Shown here piece after piece: positions 1 to 6,028 of a stretch of DNA of 6,028 nucleotides (position 1 is the first letter of the stretch; every line of letters starts with the position of its first letter). A program made the position numbers and the translations under genes. Source of the DNA: Planctomycetes bacterium UBA1135 (lineage in GTDB: Bacteria; Planctomycetota; UBA1135). The notes beneath the pieces are model-generated. The model was not told the origin of the DNA, did not search any database, and saw only the letters and a list, made by a program, of their open reading frames with translations. The stretch is taken from assembly GCA_002311925.1 (NCBI GenBank), contig DCAK01000124.1, positions 358 through 6,385 of the forward strand, read 5' to 3'.

Positions 1-1169
1 TCACCTGCGTGGATCCGGCCAACGACGCCCGCCGTACCGGTGGGATGGAATACCCGCGGCTATTCACAGGCGGGGTCCGCAAGGGCAACCACCCCCGCAC
101 CCTTTCCCCCGAGGGCATCACGGTGCACGAGTTCGGCCACCAGTTCTGGTACGGCCTGGTCGGAAACGACGAGTTTCACCACGCCTGGATGGACGAGGGT
201 TTTACTACCTACAGCACCGCCCGGGTCATGGAGGCTTCGTGGGAGCCGTCGCTCAGCACCACCCGGGTTCTGGGCACCCAGTACGCGGGTCGTGCCCTCT
301 TGTCGGTGCCGGGATTCGGGAAGGAAGATTTTCGCGGCCTCCTGACGGGCCGACGGTGGGAAAGCCCGGACCTGGGTTTTCTGGGACCTCTTTCCTTCGA
401 AGTTCGTCGGCTCACTTCGGTGGAAAGGTGGCTTGCCGAACTTCCTCCGGCCTCGCACCTGCCCGAAGTCACCCGGGGTTCGGTCGAGGGATTGCGGGGA
501 GCTCTTTCCTCTGACTGGGGCCAGGCCCTGGCGGTGCCCACCTGGAGGTTGTTCGAAAATCAGCTTCGCCGGGCCAACGCCTACTCCAGGCCGGCCATGG
601 TGCTCGAAACCCTTGCCCGGCTCATGGGCGAGGAGCGCTGGACCCGCCTGATGCGGACCTGGCACGAGCGGTGGCGTTTCCGCCACCCCCGGCCTGCCGA
701 TTTCCACGCCCACCTTCTGGAACACGGCGCCGGCGCCACTCTCGGGGATGTGGAAATCGACTGGGACGGGTTTTGGAACCAGGCCTTCCATCGCAACGAG
801 ACCCTCGACTTCGCCGCCCACCGGCTCCTGAATCAACCCGCCGGGGAGGGGACCTGGAGAGTGCGGGCCGAGGTCCGGCGGCGCGGGTCCTTCACCGTGC
901 CGGTGGAAATCGAGCTCGAATGGGACGACGGAACCTTGCAGCGGCAAAGCTGGGACGGTCGTGACACGGTCTGGGTTTTTGAAGAGTCCGTCAGCCCCCG
1001 AAAGGCGGTACGCCTGACCGTCGACCCCGACCGGCGCCTCCTCTTCGACCGAAGTCGCCTCGACGACACCATCCTGGCCGAGCCTCGGGCCGACCGGGCC
1101 TCCAATCTCGGCGTCCGGGCCCTCATCTGGGCCCAGAATCTTCTCCACTTCATGGGAGGGATGGGATGA
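1..1169 (+). CDS. M1 family zinc aminopeptidase, C-terminal part (5' end outside window)
   Basis: This is the C-terminal ~389 residues of a gluzincin metallopeptidase of family M1, which removes N-terminal residues from peptides. The frame is open to the left edge, so the GTG at 9 is not taken as the start; numbering below counts from it. The exopeptidase motif appears as GGMEY (residues 11-15, for GAMEN; E14 would bind the substrate N-terminus). The zinc site is H40-E-F-G-H44, then exactly 18 residues, then E63 in WMDEGF. Y192 in NAYSRPAMVL fits the transition-state tyrosine. Helical sequence follows to about 260, then a beta-rich segment (about 280-345) and a hydrophobic helix at the C-terminus (about 367-383). 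Family members of this kind are usually 600-700 residues, so roughly the N-terminal 40% is missing because of the window edge. The stop overlaps the next start by ATGA. The family call is secure; substrate and location are unknown. Confidence 0.93.
   Translation, partial: TCVDPANDARRTGGMEYPRLFTGGVRKGNHPRTLSPEGITVHEFGHQFWYGLVGNDEFHHAWMDEGFTTYSTARVMEASWEPSLSTTRVLGTQYAGRALLSVPGFGKEDFRGLLTGRRWESPDLGFLGPLSFEVRRLTSVERWLAELPPASHLPEVTRGSVEGLRGALSSDWGQALAVPTWRLFENQLRRANAYSRPAMVLETLARLMGEERWTRLMRTWHERWRFRHPRPADFHAHLLEHGAGATLGDVEIDWDGFWNQAFHRNETLDFAAHRLLNQPAGEGTWRVRAEVRRRGSFTVPVEIELEWDDGTLQRQSWDGRDTVWVFEESVSPRKAVRLTVDPDRRLLFDRSRLDDTILAEPRADRASNLGVRALIWAQNLLHFMGGMG
1154..1160 (+). promoter_or_regulatory. 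Shine-Dalgarno sequence of the membrane-protein gene
   Basis: GGGAGGG contains a full GGAGG core ending 6 bases before the ATG at 1166. It lies inside the end of the peptidase gene. It supports this ATG as the start and, with the ATGA stop/start overlap, suggests translational coupling of the two genes. Confidence 0.7.
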
Positions 1170-2185
1170 AGCCGCTTCCCCGAACCCCCTCCGACCTCCC
1201 CGGTCCTGAACCCACCAGGCTCCGCGGACCGGTCTCGCACCTGACGGGGGGGGTGCGCATCGCTTTCTCGCGGCCACGCATCCTGGTGTTCCTGCTCCTA
1301 GTGGGGATGGCCTGCGCCCTGCCGGCGGCGCTGGCCGTGCACGCCTCGGCCTCCGAACACCTGGTCCACGCGGTGGATCCCCTCGGCGACCCCATGGACC
1401 TGGTCTCGGGCGGCCCCGGTTGGCTTCTCGACGAGTGGAGGCGGGCCGACCCCAGCCTCATCCGCTCGGTGGGGGCCGTCCTGGCCCCGCTCATGTTCCT
1501 TGCCATGCTGCTCGGCCTGGTGGTGACCGCCGGCTGGATGGATGTGGCCCTGCACGCCCGCCACGCCCACGGGCTCTCCGCCTTCCTGCGAGGCGGAGGC
1601 CGCTTCTTCTTTCCCTTCCTTCGGACATGGTTCCTGGGCTTGGGAGCCGCCGCCGCCGTGACTTGGATCGTGTGGTCGGTACCCGGCGACTGGGTGGTGG
1701 CCCGCCTGATTCCCGAGGGCGACTCCGACCTTGCCCATTCCGAAACCGTGGCCCGTTGGGTCGAAAACGGCCGCGAAATCCTCTATGTCCTGGCCCTTCT
1801 CAAGCTAGAAATCGTCCTCGACCTGGCCCGGGCCTCGCTGGTGGATGGCGGCCGCTCCTCGGCGGTGTTGGCCTTCATCCGTGGCGCGACCTTCATGGCA
1901 CGCGGTTCCTTGAGGGTCTTCCGCTTCATCTTCGCCGGCTTCGCCCTGGAAATCGTCTGGGTGGCCGGGCTCCTTGCGGCGGTTGACCAGCTCGGGGCCG
2001 ACCTCCTGTGGGTCGCCTTCCTCCTTCCTCTGGGCCGCATCGCTTTGCGTGGCGCCCGCCACGCCGGCCTCGCCACTCTCTACGCCCAGACCTGCCGGGT
2101 CCGGGCCGAGGCCCGCAAGCCCGTCCAACCCGCCGGCCCCTTCGACGACGGCACCGCCTGGCGGACCTCCTCCGAAGGCTCCTGA
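1166..2185 (+). CDS. Polytopic membrane protein of unknown function
   Basis: I do not recognise a named family. The 339-residue product has a proline-rich, probably cytoplasmic N-terminus (1-35), then about six hydrophobic segments: roughly 39-59, 102-124, 152-172, 203-219, 251-272 and 278-296. The polar tail is about 40 residues. A loop at about 62-100, between the first two segments, is the longest soluble stretch. The segment around 217-247 (DLARASLVDGGRSS, then a basic amphipathic stretch) resembles, from memory, a conserved region of uncharacterised membrane proteins seen in Acidobacteria-like genomes. No catalytic, ATPase or transporter signature is visible. The ATG is fixed by a strong Shine-Dalgarno sequence and overlaps the peptidase stop (ATGA), so the two are probably co-translated and may work together. 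A run of eight G (1246-1253) lies in codons 27-29, before the first membrane segment. It could be a permease-like partner or an accessory protein; this is undecided. Confidence 0.88.
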   Translation: MKPLPRTPSDLPGPEPTRLRGPVSHLTGGVRIAFSRPRILVFLLLVGMACALPAALAVHASASEHLVHAVDPLGDPMDLVSGGPGWLLDEWRRADPSLIRSVGAVLAPLMFLAMLLGLVVTAGWMDVALHARHAHGLSAFLRGGGRFFFPFLRTWFLGLGAAAAVTWIVWSVPGDWVVARLIPEGDSDLAHSETVARWVENGREILYVLALLKLEIVLDLARASLVDGGRSSAVLAFIRGATFMARGSLRVFRFIFAGFALEIVWVAGLLAAVDQLGADLLWVAFLLPLGRIALRGARHAGLATLYAQTCRVRAEARKPVQPAGPFDDGTAWRTSSEGS

Positions 2186-2207
2186 TTCCTCCTATCCTGC
2201 AATCTCC

Positions 2208-3428
2208 ATGCTGAAAGGTTCCGCGGTCATCGGACAGTCGGGCGGCCCGACCGTCGTCATCAATCAGTCCTTGGTCGGGTACATCGAGGAGGCCGTCGAG
2301 GCGGAGGCCATTGACCGGGTCCTGGGAGCCCGGCACGGGGTTCAGGGGATGATGGAGGGCGACCTCGTGGACCTCGGAGGTGAACCCGCAGATGTGCTGG
2401 AAGCCGTGGCCGCCACCCCGGCCGCCGCCCTTGGCTCGGTACGCCACAAGGTCGCCGGCGACGATGTCGCTCGAATGGTCGAGACCTTCCGCGCTCACGA
2501 AATCCGCTACTTCTTCTACGTGGGGGGAAACGACACTGCCGAGACCGCCCACATCGTCGAGCAGCAGGCGGGTGTACAGAACTGGGAGATGCGTTGCTTT
2601 CACATCCCCAAGACCATCGACAACGATCTGCGGGTCACCGACCACTGCCCCGGCTACGGCTCCGCCGCCCGTTTCGTGGCCCATGCCTTCCAGGGGGACG
2701 ACCGCGACAACCGCTCGCTGCGGGGAATCAAGCTCAACGTCTGCATGGGTCGTCACGCCGGCTGGCTGACCGCCGCCTCCACCCTGGGCCGACGCGACGA
2801 CGAGGATGGTCCCCATCTCGTCTACCTTCCTGAAAAGGTATTCGACCCCGAGGCCTTCCTGGCCGATGTGGCCGAGGTCCACGACAGGCTGGGCCGCTGC
2901 GTGGTGGCGGTTTCCGAGGGTATCCACGACGCCGACGGCCGCCCTTTCCTTCAGGTCTACGCGGAACGGTCGGGTTCGGCTTTGGCGGGGGAAGAGGATT
3001 CCCACGGCAACATCCAGTTGTCGGGGACCGGCGCCCTGGGCGACACCCTCGCCGGCCTGGTGAAGGAGGGCCTGGGTCCCGAACTCAGGGTGCGGGCCGA
3101 CACCTACGGATACCTCCAGCGGTCCTTCCCCGCCGATGTTTCGTCGGTGGACGCCGCCGAAGCCCGCGAGGTGGGGCGCGCCGCCGTCCGAGCCGCAATT
3201 GGGGACGAGCACGCCAGCGGGTCCATCGCCCTGCGGCGTCTTGAGGGCGAGGAATACGCGTCGGAAACCTTCGTCACCCCGCTCGACACGGTGGCCAAGC
3301 ACACCAAGGACATGCCCGAGGAATTCCTCGCCGGCGACCAGGGGGTGACCCCCGCCTTCCGCGACTACGCCATGCCCCTCACTGGCGGCATCCGCCCCAT
3401 GGCCGACCTGGATATGGCTCCGGTCTGA
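2208..3428 (+). CDS. 6-phosphofructokinase, predicted pyrophosphate-dependent (PPi-PFK)
   Basis: This 406-residue cytoplasmic enzyme phosphorylates fructose 6-phosphate to fructose 1,6-bisphosphate. With PPi the reaction is reversible and serves both glycolysis and gluconeogenesis. The phosphofructokinase fold is clear: GQSGGPT (9-15), GGNDT (106-110), PKTIDNDL (134-141, catalytic base D138), MGRHAGW (180-186), SEGI (236-239) and YGYLQR (300-305). Two residues mark phosphoryl-donor choice. D109 stands where ATP enzymes have Gly (E. coli 104), and K135 stands where they have Gly (E. coli 124); both are the PPi pattern. N108 replaces the usual Asp (E. coli 103), as I recall for the 400-420-residue subfamily often annotated as diphosphate-dependent. 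The ATG is chosen because the first core strand starts at residue 6. The frame is open upstream to 1974, but that part lies inside the membrane-protein gene. No Shine-Dalgarno sequence precedes the ATG. ATP use cannot be excluded without assay. Confidence 0.93.
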   Translation: MLKGSAVIGQSGGPTVVINQSLVGYIEEAVEAEAIDRVLGARHGVQGMMEGDLVDLGGEPADVLEAVAATPAAALGSVRHKVAGDDVARMVETFRAHEIRYFFYVGGNDTAETAHIVEQQAGVQNWEMRCFHIPKTIDNDLRVTDHCPGYGSAARFVAHAFQGDDRDNRSLRGIKLNVCMGRHAGWLTAASTLGRRDDEDGPHLVYLPEKVFDPEAFLADVAEVHDRLGRCVVAVSEGIHDADGRPFLQVYAERSGSALAGEEDSHGNIQLSGTGALGDTLAGLVKEGLGPELRVRADTYGYLQRSFPADVSSVDAAEAREVGRAAVRAAIGDEHASGSIALRRLEGEEYASETFVTPLDTVAKHTKDMPEEFLAGDQGVTPAFRDYAMPLTGGIRPMADLDMAPV

Positions 3429-3437
3429 GCAGAACGG

Positions 3438-6028
3438 CTAATCCTGCGTGAGGGTGGCCACGGCATTCGATGCCGCGAAGCCGGAGTTCCCAGCCGAATC
3501 CTGGATAAGGGCTTGGAAAATCAAGGACGTTCCCCTTCCCGGGCCCCGAATGTTGAGAGGCCAGGTCAAGTTCGCGGAGAGGTTGCCCATGGAGTCGGTT
3601 CGCAAACCCGGGATGGCGGAAAATGCCATAGCAGGGACCAGCCACATCCCACCGAGGTCCCGACAAGCGGCGCCGAATCCGGCCAATAGGTGAACCGGGG
3701 AATCCGGCAATGCGCCCGAAAGCGAAAAAACCATGGTTCCTCCAGGCATGGCGGCACCCATGGCCGACAAAAGAGGCTCCCCGGTGCTTCCCGGAGACCC
3801 AGCCCCGAGATTGACCCAGGTCCATGGGGGGTCGGTGGCCACCCTCACGGCCAGGTAGACCTGCGAGGAGTCCAAGGATGCACCCACCACTCCGGAACCG
3901 GAATGCGGGGATGAATCCTGAAATAGAAGGCCGCCAGTAATGGAAAACGAGCCGTGATCCACCGGCCCCTGGATGGGGGAAGGCCGGAAGGCCGAGACCC
4001 TCGCAATCAGCCGATAGGTGCGGCCGGGCTGAAGGATGAAGTTCGAAGGAAAATGGCCGCGGTGGTTTCGGGGGTGGACCGGCAGGGCCATCCTGCCGGG
4101 GTCGGCCACCTCGGGCCGGGCCGGGTCGGTCACGTCCCAGAGGACGAGATTGGCGTCGGCGCCGGCGTCTCCGTATTCGACCGCCTGTCCGGGGACCCCA
4201 TCCAGGATGATCTCCTTCACCAGCAGGGGGTGGGTGGAAGGCGAGGTGATGATTTCGATGCCCGCGAATTGGTCAGAAGACGGAGAAATGACCGGGTCGT
4301 CCAGCCCGACGGATTGGGTAGGAGCCACGAGGCCGCCAGTGCTTGTGACCAGGGTCGGGTCAGGCGGCGGGTTGGGCACGAGTGGGCAACCGTTGATGAC
4401 GACCGTGCCTGCGCGGGAGACGGAAACTTCGCGGGATCCTTCCAAGGATGCCAGATTGATGTTGGCGAGGGCAGGGTTCACGAACCTATCGACCCTCCAG
4501 TAGCCTTGTTCGGGCAGGCTCGGAAAATCGACGGCAAGGGAGAAGTCGACGTCGATTTCTGCGATTCCCGGTTCGGGATCCGCGGGAAGAGCGAACCCCA
4601 GGACATATTCATCCTGGTTGATGTATCCGGCCGCGCTGGAGGTGAATCGTTTCCTTCGGAAACCGTCGTCGGTCGTCACTGAGTGGACGCCTTCCAACTG
4701 GACCTCGACGGAGGCCCCAAATTCCGTTTCCAACCCCCGAGGAACCGAGAGGCTCTCCCTGTAAGGCCGAATCCGCAGGTGGCGTCGTTCTTGTGGCGGG
4801 GTGGATGCCCCATAGGTGTCATTTTGAAACAGGTAGCTGGGGAAATGTCCGTTCGCGACAGCAAGGTCGGGGTCTCCATCCTTGTCCCAATCCGCCCATG
4901 CGGGGGCGGCTCCACGCAAATCATCCCACGGAATACTCGTCTCGGCGAGCAGAAACCCGGGTCGACCGGACTCGATGAGGATGTTCCTCCGGAATGTGTC
5001 CAGGGCCAGAAAATCAATATCTCCGTCCATGTCCCAGTCGGCGGCGGACAGTCCGTAGCTGGCTCCCGTCTGATAGTCCTGGATGAGGTCGAGAGGGGCG
5101 GCCACGAAGGTCCCATCCCCCTGGCTTTCCCACAGTCGGACTCCCCGGCCGCTGGTGTAGGAGACCAGCAGGTCGTAGTCCCCGTCCAGGTCGTGGTCGA
5201 GAAAGAGAGCTCCCTCGTCGGTGATGGCCCGCAGGCGGATTCCCGAGGAGGAAGCCTTAAGGAATTCGAAGAGGGGTTGGTCGAAGGTTGAGAGATTTCT
5301 GTAAAGGTGGCCGTTTGAATAGAGTTCCAGATCGCCGTCCCCGTCGGTATCAAGAAACTGGCAGCCCTCGGGCCGGTCCGCCCCGTCGGGAATCTTGAGC
5401 CCAGCTTGCCCGGATTCCTCGGTGAAACGAAATTGTCCGCCCGGCCCGGTGGGTCCTCGGTTGTGGAGGAACTGGTTGTCGATGCTCCCGTGATCCGGAT
5501 AAGTGGGGAGGAATAAATCGAGGTCGAGGTCGCCGTCGACGTCCGCCCAGCAGATGGTTTCGCTCATGGCGCCGCAGGGCTGGTAATCGAGCAGAGCGGG
5601 GTTGGTGGCGATGTCCTCGAAGAAGGGGCCGCCGCCAAGATTGCGCAGGATGTGGAGGCAATCGTCTCCTCCCCCGACGCGGGGTTCAGTGGCGATGTCG
5701 GGAAGGCCGTCGGCGTTGTAGTCCCCGAAGGAGGAGCCGTATCGGACCGCGGCCCAGGGGAGAATCGAGTCAAGGTCGGCGGCAAGTTCCCACCCGGTGC
5801 CTTCGAGGTTTCTCCAGAGGTGTCCCGATGAGAAGGCGAAGAGGTCGACCCAGCCATCCGCGTCGTAATCCCCGAAAGAAATTCCCGTGGAGGGACCGAG
5901 GTCGATGCCAAGCGGCCAGGTGCTGTCGGTGTAACGCGAAAGAGGAACAGGGTCGAACCGTGGAGAGGCGGATTGCCCGGGAGTTTGAGCAACGAGACAG
6001 GGGCTGGCCAAGACGAAACCGGCCAGCA
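3438..6028 (-). CDS. Secreted FG-GAP/VCBS seven-repeat propeller protein with ASPIC/UnbV-like and C-terminal surface-type domains (5' end outside window)
   Basis: This is a large exported protein, at least 862 residues, read leftward to a TAG at 3440-3438. The frame stays open to the right edge, giving a hydrophobic stretch and a probable signal-peptidase site (V-A then Q), so the TTG at 6011 is not the start; numbering below counts from it. Seven DxDxDG-type loops (first Asp at 48, 97, 157, 221, 272, 325, 374; spacing 49-64) predict a complete Ca2+-binding seven-bladed beta-propeller as in integrin alpha/FG-GAP proteins. Residues about 411-495 resemble an ASPIC/UnbV domain. Residues about 575-725 are beta-rich and unassigned. 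Residues about 735-857 form a C-terminal module of planctomycete type. No LPXTG, PEP-CTERM or transmembrane anchor is seen. No catalytic motif is visible, so a binding, adhesion or matrix role is inferred. The gene converges on the phosphofructokinase gene, 9 bases apart. Its 3' half looks lower in GC than the plus-strand genes. Confidence 0.9.
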   Translation of the reverse strand, partial: LAGFVLASPCLVAQTPGQSASPRFDPVPLSRYTDSTWPLGIDLGPSTGISFGDYDADGWVDLFAFSSGHLWRNLEGTGWELAADLDSILPWAAVRYGSSFGDYNADGLPDIATEPRVGGGDDCLHILRNLGGGPFFEDIATNPALLDYQPCGAMSETICWADVDGDLDLDLFLPTYPDHGSIDNQFLHNRGPTGPGGQFRFTEESGQAGLKIPDGADRPEGCQFLDTDGDGDLELYSNGHLYRNLSTFDQPLFEFLKASSSGIRLRAITDEGALFLDHDLDGDYDLLVSYTSGRGVRLWESQGDGTFVAAPLDLIQDYQTGASYGLSAADWDMDGDIDFLALDTFRRNILIESGRPGFLLAETSIPWDDLRGAAPAWADWDKDGDPDLAVANGHFPSYLFQNDTYGASTPPQERRHLRIRPYRESLSVPRGLETEFGASVEVQLEGVHSVTTDDGFRRKRFTSSAAGYINQDEYVLGFALPADPEPGIAEIDVDFSLAVDFPSLPEQGYWRVDRFVNPALANINLASLEGSREVSVSRAGTVVINGCPLVPNPPPDPTLVTSTGGLVAPTQSVGLDDPVISPSSDQFAGIEIITSPSTHPLLVKEIILDGVPGQAVEYGDAGADANLVLWDVTDPARPEVADPGRMALPVHPRNHRGHFPSNFILQPGRTYRLIARVSAFRPSPIQGPVDHGSFSITGGLLFQDSSPHSGSGVVGASLDSSQVYLAVRVATDPPWTWVNLGAGSPGSTGEPLLSAMGAAMPGGTMVFSLSGALPDSPVHLLAGFGAACRDLGGMWLVPAMAFSAIPGLRTDSMGNLSANLTWPLNIRGPGRGTSLIFQALIQDSAGNSGFAASNAVATLTQD
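3441..3809 (-). other. C-terminal planctomycete-type secreted-protein module
   Basis: Residues about 735-857 start with LGAGSPGSTGEPLLSAMG, continue through a PGG turn, alternating hydrophobic strands and LAGFG, then GGMWLVPA, and close with WPLNI, a glycine turn, IFQALIQDSAGNSGFAASN and a short tail. I recall this pattern at the C-termini of many otherwise unrelated large secreted proteins in Planctomycetota. Its function is not known to me; surface display or sorting is a guess. It is the main basis for the taxonomic suggestion. Confidence 0.55.
4527..4781 (-). other. ASPIC/UnbV-like domain region (divergent)
   Basis: Residues about 411-495 of the propeller protein begin with HLRIRPY and include GLETEFGASVEVQL, a variable turn, FTSSAAGYINQDEYVLGFAL and a final beta stretch ending near VDFS. 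The order 'small-residue loop, G-A-x-V-x-V, basic turn, S-x-x-G-Y-x-x-Q, x-x-F-x-L' follows the layout of ASPIC/UnbV domains, which typically sit just behind FG-GAP propellers in secreted bacterial proteins. The match is from memory and weak at single positions. Confidence 0.5.
4860..5876 (-). repeat. Seven FG-GAP/VCBS repeats (protein-level)
   Basis: Seven copies of a hydrophobic/aromatic-x-D-x-[DN]-x-D-x-x-x-[DE]-[LIF] loop follow each other: FGDYDADGWVDL, FGDYNADGLPDI, WADVDGDLDLDL, FLDTDGDGDLEL, FLDHDLDGDYDL, AADWDMDGDIDF and WADWDKDGDPDL. Each is followed by a short beta-strand pattern ending in words such as LWRNL, ILRNL, LYRNL and LFQND. Each loop can bind one Ca2+, and the seven copies match one closed propeller. 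The copies have diverged at DNA level, so this is old internal duplication, not a recent tandem repeat. Confidence 0.9.
5988..6028 (-). other. Signal peptide of the propeller protein (partial)
   Basis: The visible translation is LAGFVLASPCLVA followed by Q-T-P-G-Q. It has a hydrophobic core, small residues at -3 and -1 (V, A) and a polar mature start, which fits Sec export with signal peptidase I cleavage after the Ala at residue 8. The basic N-terminal region must lie beyond 6028. The Cys is preceded by A-S-P, which does not fit a lipobox, so a lipoprotein is unlikely. Confidence 0.7.

Noticed and set aside
9..11. GTG at 9 as the start of the peptidase
   Set aside because: The M1 catalytic motif begins only 11 residues later, while family members have a long N-terminal domain before it. 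The frame is open to base 1, so the gene is simply cut by the window edge.
60..1277. Open reading frame of 405 codons on the minus strand
   Set aside because: It lies opposite the M1 peptidase, whose plus frame carries GGMEY and HEXXH-X18-E. The antisense product is low-complexity Gly/Pro/Arg-rich with no motif. Long antisense frames are expected in GC-rich genes.
1974..2207. N-terminal extension of the phosphofructokinase frame
   Set aside because: The frame is open but overlaps the membrane-protein gene and encodes a Pro/Ser/Arg-rich shadow sequence. The family core begins 5 residues after the ATG at 2208.
1926..3302. Open reading frame of 458 codons on the minus strand
   Set aside because: It lies opposite the phosphofructokinase and the end of the membrane-protein gene, both with clear features. 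Its end is Arg/Gly-rich and it has no recognisable domain.
3384..3396. Hairpin GGCGG-CAT-CCGCC near the end of the phosphofructokinase gene, as a terminator for the minus-strand gene
   Set aside because: It has a 5-bp stem and no T tract on either strand, and the sequence is explained by conserved coding residues.
3461..3475. Hairpin CGGCAT-TCG-ATGCCG downstream of the phosphofructokinase stop, as an intrinsic terminator
   Set aside because: The stem is only 6 bp, no T tract follows, and it lies inside the opposite gene's coding sequence. Such short palindromes are common in GC-rich DNA.
3954..4682. Plus-strand open frame of 242 codons inside the propeller-protein gene
   Set aside because: It is opposite an uninterrupted frame with clear repeats and a terminal domain. 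Its product is Gly/Arg/Asp-rich without motifs, so it is a shadow.
6009..6011. TTG at 6011 as the real start of the minus-strand gene
   Set aside because: The frame continues hydrophobically upstream to the window edge, and starting here would cut the signal peptide to about eight residues.

Overview
The window is GC-rich bacterial DNA packed almost entirely with genes. It holds four protein-coding genes: two are cut by the window edges, and the gaps between genes are at most 22 bases. I see no RNA genes, mobile elements, CRISPR arrays or attachment sites. The best taxonomic hint is the last ~120 residues of the minus-strand protein (glycine/serine-rich 'GSPGS' entry, later 'GFAASNAV'). From memory, this type of C-terminal module is common on large secreted proteins of Planctomycetota such as the Saltatorellus/Poly30-like lineages. 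High GC, a PPi-type phosphofructokinase and an FG-GAP propeller protein all fit that placement, but it is an inference and other high-GC uncultured phyla remain possible.

Plus strand, 1-3428: three genes run in the same direction. First is the C-terminal part of an M1-family zinc aminopeptidase, with GGMEY, HEFGH-X18-E and a candidate catalytic Tyr. It overlaps by ATGA with a polytopic membrane protein of unknown function, which has a good Shine-Dalgarno sequence. After 22 bases comes a 406-residue 6-phosphofructokinase whose active-site residues predict use of pyrophosphate rather than ATP. The first two genes are probably translationally coupled and may act together at the membrane. The kinase is a glycolytic/gluconeogenic enzyme and may simply be carried on the same transcript.

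Minus strand, 3438-6028: a convergent gene ends 9 bases from the kinase gene. It encodes a large exported protein with a signal peptide whose beginning lies beyond the window. Next come seven FG-GAP/VCBS repeats with Ca2+-binding DxDxDG loops (predicted seven-bladed beta-propeller), a divergent ASPIC/UnbV-like segment, a beta-rich segment I cannot firmly assign, and the C-terminal module described above. Its job is probably extracellular or cell-surface binding.

No wholly new system is evident. The most rewarding points are the composite architecture of the minus-strand protein with its possible C-terminal sorting module, and the coupled peptidase/membrane-protein pair.
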